Of a stretch of DNA of 64,000 nt, positions 59,165-64,000 are shown piece by piece. Each line of letters opens with the position of its first letter. Within the stretch, counting starts at the first letter, position 1. The translations under genes and the position numbers were made by a program. Below the pieces are notes generated by a model, which was not told the DNA's origin, made no database searches, and saw nothing but the letters and a program-made list of their open reading frames with translations. The stretch comes from Pyrenopolyporus hunteri (Eukaryota; Ascomycota; Sordariomycetes; Xylariales; Hypoxylaceae), in NCBI GenBank assembly GCA_902806595.1, contig CADCXC010000005.1, positions 2,976,001 to 3,040,000 on the forward strand. Direction: 5' to 3'.

Positions 59165-62100
59165 AGCCGCGAGAGGGACGAGATTCGGTCAAGTTGTAAA
59201 CGGATGCCAAACCCCAAGATCAACACGCCTCGGAACAACTTCAGGGCAAATAATATACCCAGCGAGAAGTTTACCTACGAAAGCCTTCCTGGATCTTATT
59301 GAGAGCACGGCGGAACAAATATGGAGAGAATTTCGCCAACGGTTCCCTTGTCGTAAGTCAAGAATCCGGTGTAGGCTGTAGGCCGTCTAGTGTGATCCAG
59401 CCGCGCCCATTCGGGGCCGGGGAAACGTAAGAACTCGGTCGGAAATCACAGGCGAGGGCTGTCAAGCCAGTGGCCGACCTCGCGATCCGGATACAGGCCG
59501 AGCGTAGGGGCGGGAAAAAGAAATATCTCCAATCGAAAAATAATCCGCGGGTAATGGAGCAGCGGTCGTTTTTAATCGGGACCGTGGTAAATATATTTGC
59601 AAACTCGGTACAGAATGTAGGGGAAGATGGAAGTAATTCCGAGTAGCTTCGGTGCCAAATAAAATAGAGCTGCCCAGCATAGATAGACTATCCAGGCGAC
59701 GACGATAGACGAGTGAAGAGTACCTAGAAGGAGATGCGCGAAATGACTACGAGGACAGACGTTAGTGTGGGTAGACAGATTACGTGTATCAAGGTCGATA
59801 GACGTACCTTTGATGCAGCGCCCCAGAGTGGCTTTCTGGGTAGGTGGATAAGTTAGATGAGTGGTAGGCTACTTCGAAAAAGAAGAAGAAGAAGAAGAGA
59901 AGAAGCGGCAGACGTGAGAGAGAGGTAGAGAGAGGTAAATCCGCGCCGTCTTAGACAACGGGGAAGACGGAGGGGAATGTGACAATGAAGGAAAGCCGGG
60001 GACGAAGTCGTGGTGATGTGATTGTGGTAGTAGAGAAGAAGTAGAAAGGCGGCAAGTCAGTGGGAGAGGGATGTAAGTAGAGTTAGAGCGTACAGGGCAC
60101 GCAGTACCATGTACTATGTAGGGCCTAGCTTGGTGCACTTTCATCCAGGCAAGGTTGCCGCGTGCAAGTAGTGAATGATCGATCACCAATAGTGGGAATT
60201 CAAATATTGGCAAAAGTGGGCTGCTTGGGGATCTCCCACTGACTAACTGCGACTAAGATGCGTCCAAGTACTGTACACTTGCAGGTACTTGTACGTACTG
60301 TGGGGGACATGGAGGACAGTACGGTACGGGGGGCCGTGATTGGATGGCAGCTTGCTAGGCGGTGGAAGCCCCAGCCCTCCTTCAGCAGTGCGGATTGGCA
60401 AGTATTGTCGGTACGTAGTGAATACCTTGAATACCTCTTTCAGAAGTCGCAAGCACGTACCAATCGCGACGGTGACGGGCAGGCTTGCTCATACTGAGGA
60501 CACTGAGGATACCGACACTGTACATGACACCACCGCACTGCGACACCAGAAGTAAGGTACCAAGCAGCCTGACCAAACAACTTCTGCTGGACAAGCTCCC
60601 GCCCACGCCCAAGCTTACCTAGGTTAGGTACGGCACGGGTGAGGTTTGAAAGATGGGTTGGCTACTGTGCCCACCATCGGCTCATATTCGAGGGGTGCAG
60701 GTAGGTACCTAGGCAGGTATGATAGATAGGTAGGTAGAGAGGATAATGCAATATGGGGAGGTGCAGGGCAAGCAGGTATTAGAGAAGGGGAGAAGTGGTG
60801 AAAGGGTGAAGAGGTGGTTTTGGGGGGGGAGGTTGCAGATAGGTACATAGGTACCACGTAGACGGGTGGTAGACGGATCGATAAGTTGACGGAAGAATAT
60901 GGACTTACCGAATGGGACTAAACGGGACTATTGCGTGTCTCGCGTAGAATTCTTTAACGGGCAGAGACGACGGGATCTACGGGAGTTGAGATTCACGGGA
61001 GGTTTCGGACGGGCCAAGGACTTAGAGAGGCGACTGCAGCGCTGATTGCAGCGTCGATTGCAGCGTCACTAAGACTTGGCAGATGAGGGAGATGTCGACC
61101 TTTCGAAGCTTTAGATAACGAAAGAGAGAGGGGGAAAGAGACAAAAAAGCGTCCCCGACGTGTAAGAAGAGATGAGAGGAGAATTAAAGCTATCTAGCCG
61201 CGGGTAGTACTCGATCGACTGGGTCCAAATATCACGTATACGTGCTGTGTTGTTGTGAGTAGGTAGGTAGGTAGGTATGTGCGTTGTTGCGTTGTGTACC
61301 TATGTTATGTGTGTTATGTGTGTTGTGGTTACCTGTAGTGAGGCGGTCACCGAAATAGAAAAAGAGGAAGAGGAAGAATGCTTATTTGGGGTTGGCTGTG
61401 TTTTCGCTTTCTGGCGCTCTAGAAATCGTTCAATTGGGTCAAAATTTCTGCAGGTGCGCACACGTACCTACATAAAACGCACGCACAGGTACTCTTTCTA
61501 TATAAGGTTGGTACTATAGATTCAGATAGGTACCTATACATACATGTCAAGTACACCTACCTACCTACATATGTACCTACATGTAGGTAGGTATATAGGT
61601 ATGTATGGGTACACATGCGCTACGTCGTTCATACCATATATACCACGTATGTAGATATCTACATGCGTGATATCTACATGCGTGGGTATTAGTTGAGTCC
61701 AGTAGTTGGTAGGTAAGGTAAAGTAAAAGCAGACAATCTGAATATTGATTTGATAAGACTCCCTATAAGTAGGTATATGTAGAGTCCAGGTCAGTTTTTC
61801 CAAACAGATTTACAAAATCAAATCAGAGCAGGCATGCCGCAAACTCTTCATCAAGCACCTTTGCATTAGGTACCTAGTTGAGTACATGCGTACCTGCCTA
61901 GGTACCCACACTACATAGTACCTGGCGAGCGTACATGTATGTGTATATGCTAGTCGTACACAGGCACATGTGTACATATTATTATAGGTACCTAGGTAGG
62001 AGGGCAGACAGAAGTATATAGGTACCTAGCTTCCATGCACATATATATATATCGTTTTGACCGTATAGAAGGCAAATTCCTACCCGTACGAGACCGTTAC

Positions 62101-64000
62101 CACCTCTATTGCGAACCCGCCCGCAGGTCGAAGGGAGAGACGGAGCCATACCCTTCATCAATCTGACGAAATTGAGCGGGCTCGTCCGACAGGGGGGTAT
62201 AGAGTTCTAGCATACACTAGGTACCTACCTAGGTACCTTTGATGTATGCACTCACACAGTTACAGTAGGTACCCCATGAAGACTCGTACCAAACATAGGT
62301 ACCTACCTACCTACCTACCTATGCACCCAGGTATACAATTATGTATCGATTGATACCTACCTAGGTACCTACATACCTAGGTAGGTATCTTCTTTAGGCA
62401 CCTTTTGTGCTGGACTAAAGCCACCCAAGACTCAGGCACCAGAGCTTTTTGCTGGGTTGGGGCTGTTCCAGCTGTCATTCCCAGGCAGGGTACGCGGTAT
62501 GTACCTAGATACTAAGCAATTTTCCCTCTTCCCCCTCAAATCCCCGAATCCCAAACTCGACGACATTTTTACTTACCTAGATCTAAGTACCTATCTTACT
62601 TCTCTTTGCCTCGACTGAGCCAAGCTGTTCTCGTTTCCTTCACGTCGTCCGCTCTCCCGTTCTACTATTTAAGTCCCTGTTCTGGGTAATCCGTCTTATC
62701 CTACCAGTATACCTAGGTAGGTACATAAGGTACGTAGATTTAGCCGCACGTCAGCCGGCATGAAATGTGCCTGCACCCATGCGCATGTAACTTGGTACGC
62801 AACAGAAGTTGGAGTTCAAGAACACGAAATTCACACACTATTATCATAGAAGCAGGATGTGGCTGTAGGTCGTCTGCAGGCGATAGCGCTTCCCCTTCCC
62901 CCCAAAGAGCGTTTGACCAGAGATGTCCATGTAAAGCATAATGCCGCCTCCATATCTGAGCACGATGATAAGCAAGTTGTATGCTCTGTACTATTTACTT
63001 CATCTTCCACCCTCGCATTAATCCTCATTAACACTCAAAAAGCCTTTGTTGTCATCAAGAAGAAAAAAAATCCAACGGCTACTAAAAGTCACGAGACCCT
63101 TGCCCCCCTCCTTCGATCAGGGAGCTTCTGCCTATTACTCATCTACTTAATTGCATACCTAGGTAGGTAGGTATTTGGAGGCCATGTATCCCATGTCAAA
63201 TATTTCAGGAGATACCGATAACATCCTCGATGTCCTTACCTCGGTATCCTTACTACCATCTCTCGCCCGCCAAAGCCTCACAAAAAAAAACGTAGATCAC
63301 CAACACAGAGATGGCTAGTTACCGGGGTTTTAGCAAAGCAAACAGCGGGCCATTCTACTAAGTTACTAACTTAGCTAGGTACGCAGAGGTGGGTATGACG
63401 AATACATGTAAACCTCGTGATAACAAAATATTTGGCGGTACCTAAAGATGACCCTGTATTGTGCCACACCAGAATCTGGGCCAATGTCATGGGGGAACCT
63501 CTAAACGGTTCGCGACCCTCTTTCGATTCCATTTCTTCCCGGAGATCTATACAATTATCAAAGAGAGCACCGACGCCAACGTGGCCAAGATTCAAACACG
63601 GCCAAGGCTCGTGTCCGAACATCTACACGTTCGGTAGCCTTACGTAGGACATGCCTGTACGTTCAGGGGAAAAAAAAGAAAGAAAAAAAGGTACCTACCT
63701 ATATTATAGGTAGTTATTGTAGTAGGTGTATATATGCGCCCCCCTATAACACTATAACACCTGTGACACCCGTAACAACCAGGTAAGTACAACACCAATG
63801 CCATGCAAAACTACCTACCTACAGATACAGATGTATGTATTGTACAGCCAGCCCCGGCCCCAGACTCGATCGGTCAATCAGGCGCTAGCCAGGTCGCCCG
63901 TAATCTTTCGGTACAGAGGTAACCTACTAGAATATTTTTTAAAGGGATGACCGAGCCACCACACGGTGAGGACTCGCATACGATTCGACACCACCAGGGC
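59165..64000. other. 4.8-kb region upstream of MED15, no supported gene
   Basis: Open frames are short (about 60-115 codons), many are low complexity, and none shows a recognisable family. TAGGTACC words are dense from about 60690 to 62740 and again at 63160 and 63690-63830. It includes a (TAGG) run at 61259-61277. Part of it must hold the MED15 promoter and 5' UTR. The right edge is cut by the window, so a gene could begin outside. Confidence 0.5.
61500..62400. repeat. Longest TAGGTACC/TACCTA word field
   Basis: About 900 bp in which TAGGTA, TACCTA, ACATGTA and related near-palindromic words recur every few tens of bases. The pattern resembles the clusters at 20.8, 43.6 and 53.8 kb but is longer. 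Confidence 0.75.

Noticed and set aside
59165..64000. Short open frames upstream of MED15
   Set aside because: None exceeds about 115 codons, none shows a recognisable motif, and many overlap TAGGTACC word fields.

Overview
This window is nuclear DNA from a filamentous ascomycete, most likely a Sordariomycete. The introns are short (about 49-183 nt) with GT...AG ends and CTAAC/CTGAC-type branch sites. The protein families are typically fungal (sedolisin, proteinase K-type subtilisin, GH30 subfamily 7, Las21, Smp3, Pet100, Med15). Intergenic DNA in the right two thirds is peppered with the palindromic word TAGGTACCTA. The first 2 kb is an almost pure A/T block in which nearly every surviving C or G sits in a CpG, as expected of very heavy RIP-like mutation.

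Layout. 1-2000 is the AT-rich block, containing a degenerate tandem repeat near 1531-1755. A tRNA-Ser(GCU) gene with an intron follows at 2190-2287. From 3.2 to 20.7 kb is a gene-poor accessory-looking stretch: a DUF1275 membrane protein (-), a PEP-mutase/isocitrate-lyase superfamily enzyme (+), a broken unrecognised ORF followed by an A29 tract, then three secreted hydrolases (subtilisin, GH30 glycosidase, tripeptidyl-peptidase/sedolisin; all +) separated by 1.5-1.6 kb gaps. From 21.2 kb on the genes are conserved housekeeping genes: U5 snRNP protein Dib1 (+), rhomboid protease (+), condensin subunit Ycg1/Cnd3 (-), ribosome biogenesis factor Nop4 (+), an unrecognised 405-aa protein (-), GPI ethanolamine-phosphate transferase Las21/Gpi7 (+), GPI mannosyltransferase Smp3 (+), COX assembly factor Pet100 (+), a YebC/TACO1 mitochondrial translation factor (-), the 2082-aa HEAT-repeat protein Laa1/HEATR5 (+), a small Cys-containing unknown (-), a Whi5/Nrm1-like G1/S repressor (-) and Mediator subunit Med15 (-). 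The last 4.8 kb, upstream of Med15, holds no gene I can support.

How genes relate. Two neighbour pairs share a pathway: LAS21 and SMP3 both extend the GPI-anchor glycan in the ER, and PET100 and the TACO1 homologue both serve cytochrome c oxidase biogenesis in mitochondria. The secreted proteases and GH30 enzyme fit saprotrophic or plant-associated nutrition. Exon structures were inferred by eye from splice signals and reading-frame continuity; each listed model closes to a whole number of codons.

The most unusual non-genic items are the CpG-only AT block ending at a tRNA gene, a roughly 440-bp inverted-repeat (MITE-like) element between LAS21 and SMP3, the abrupt rise of TAGGTACC words at about 20.8 kb, and a possible retrocopy with an A29 tail upstream of the subtilisin gene.
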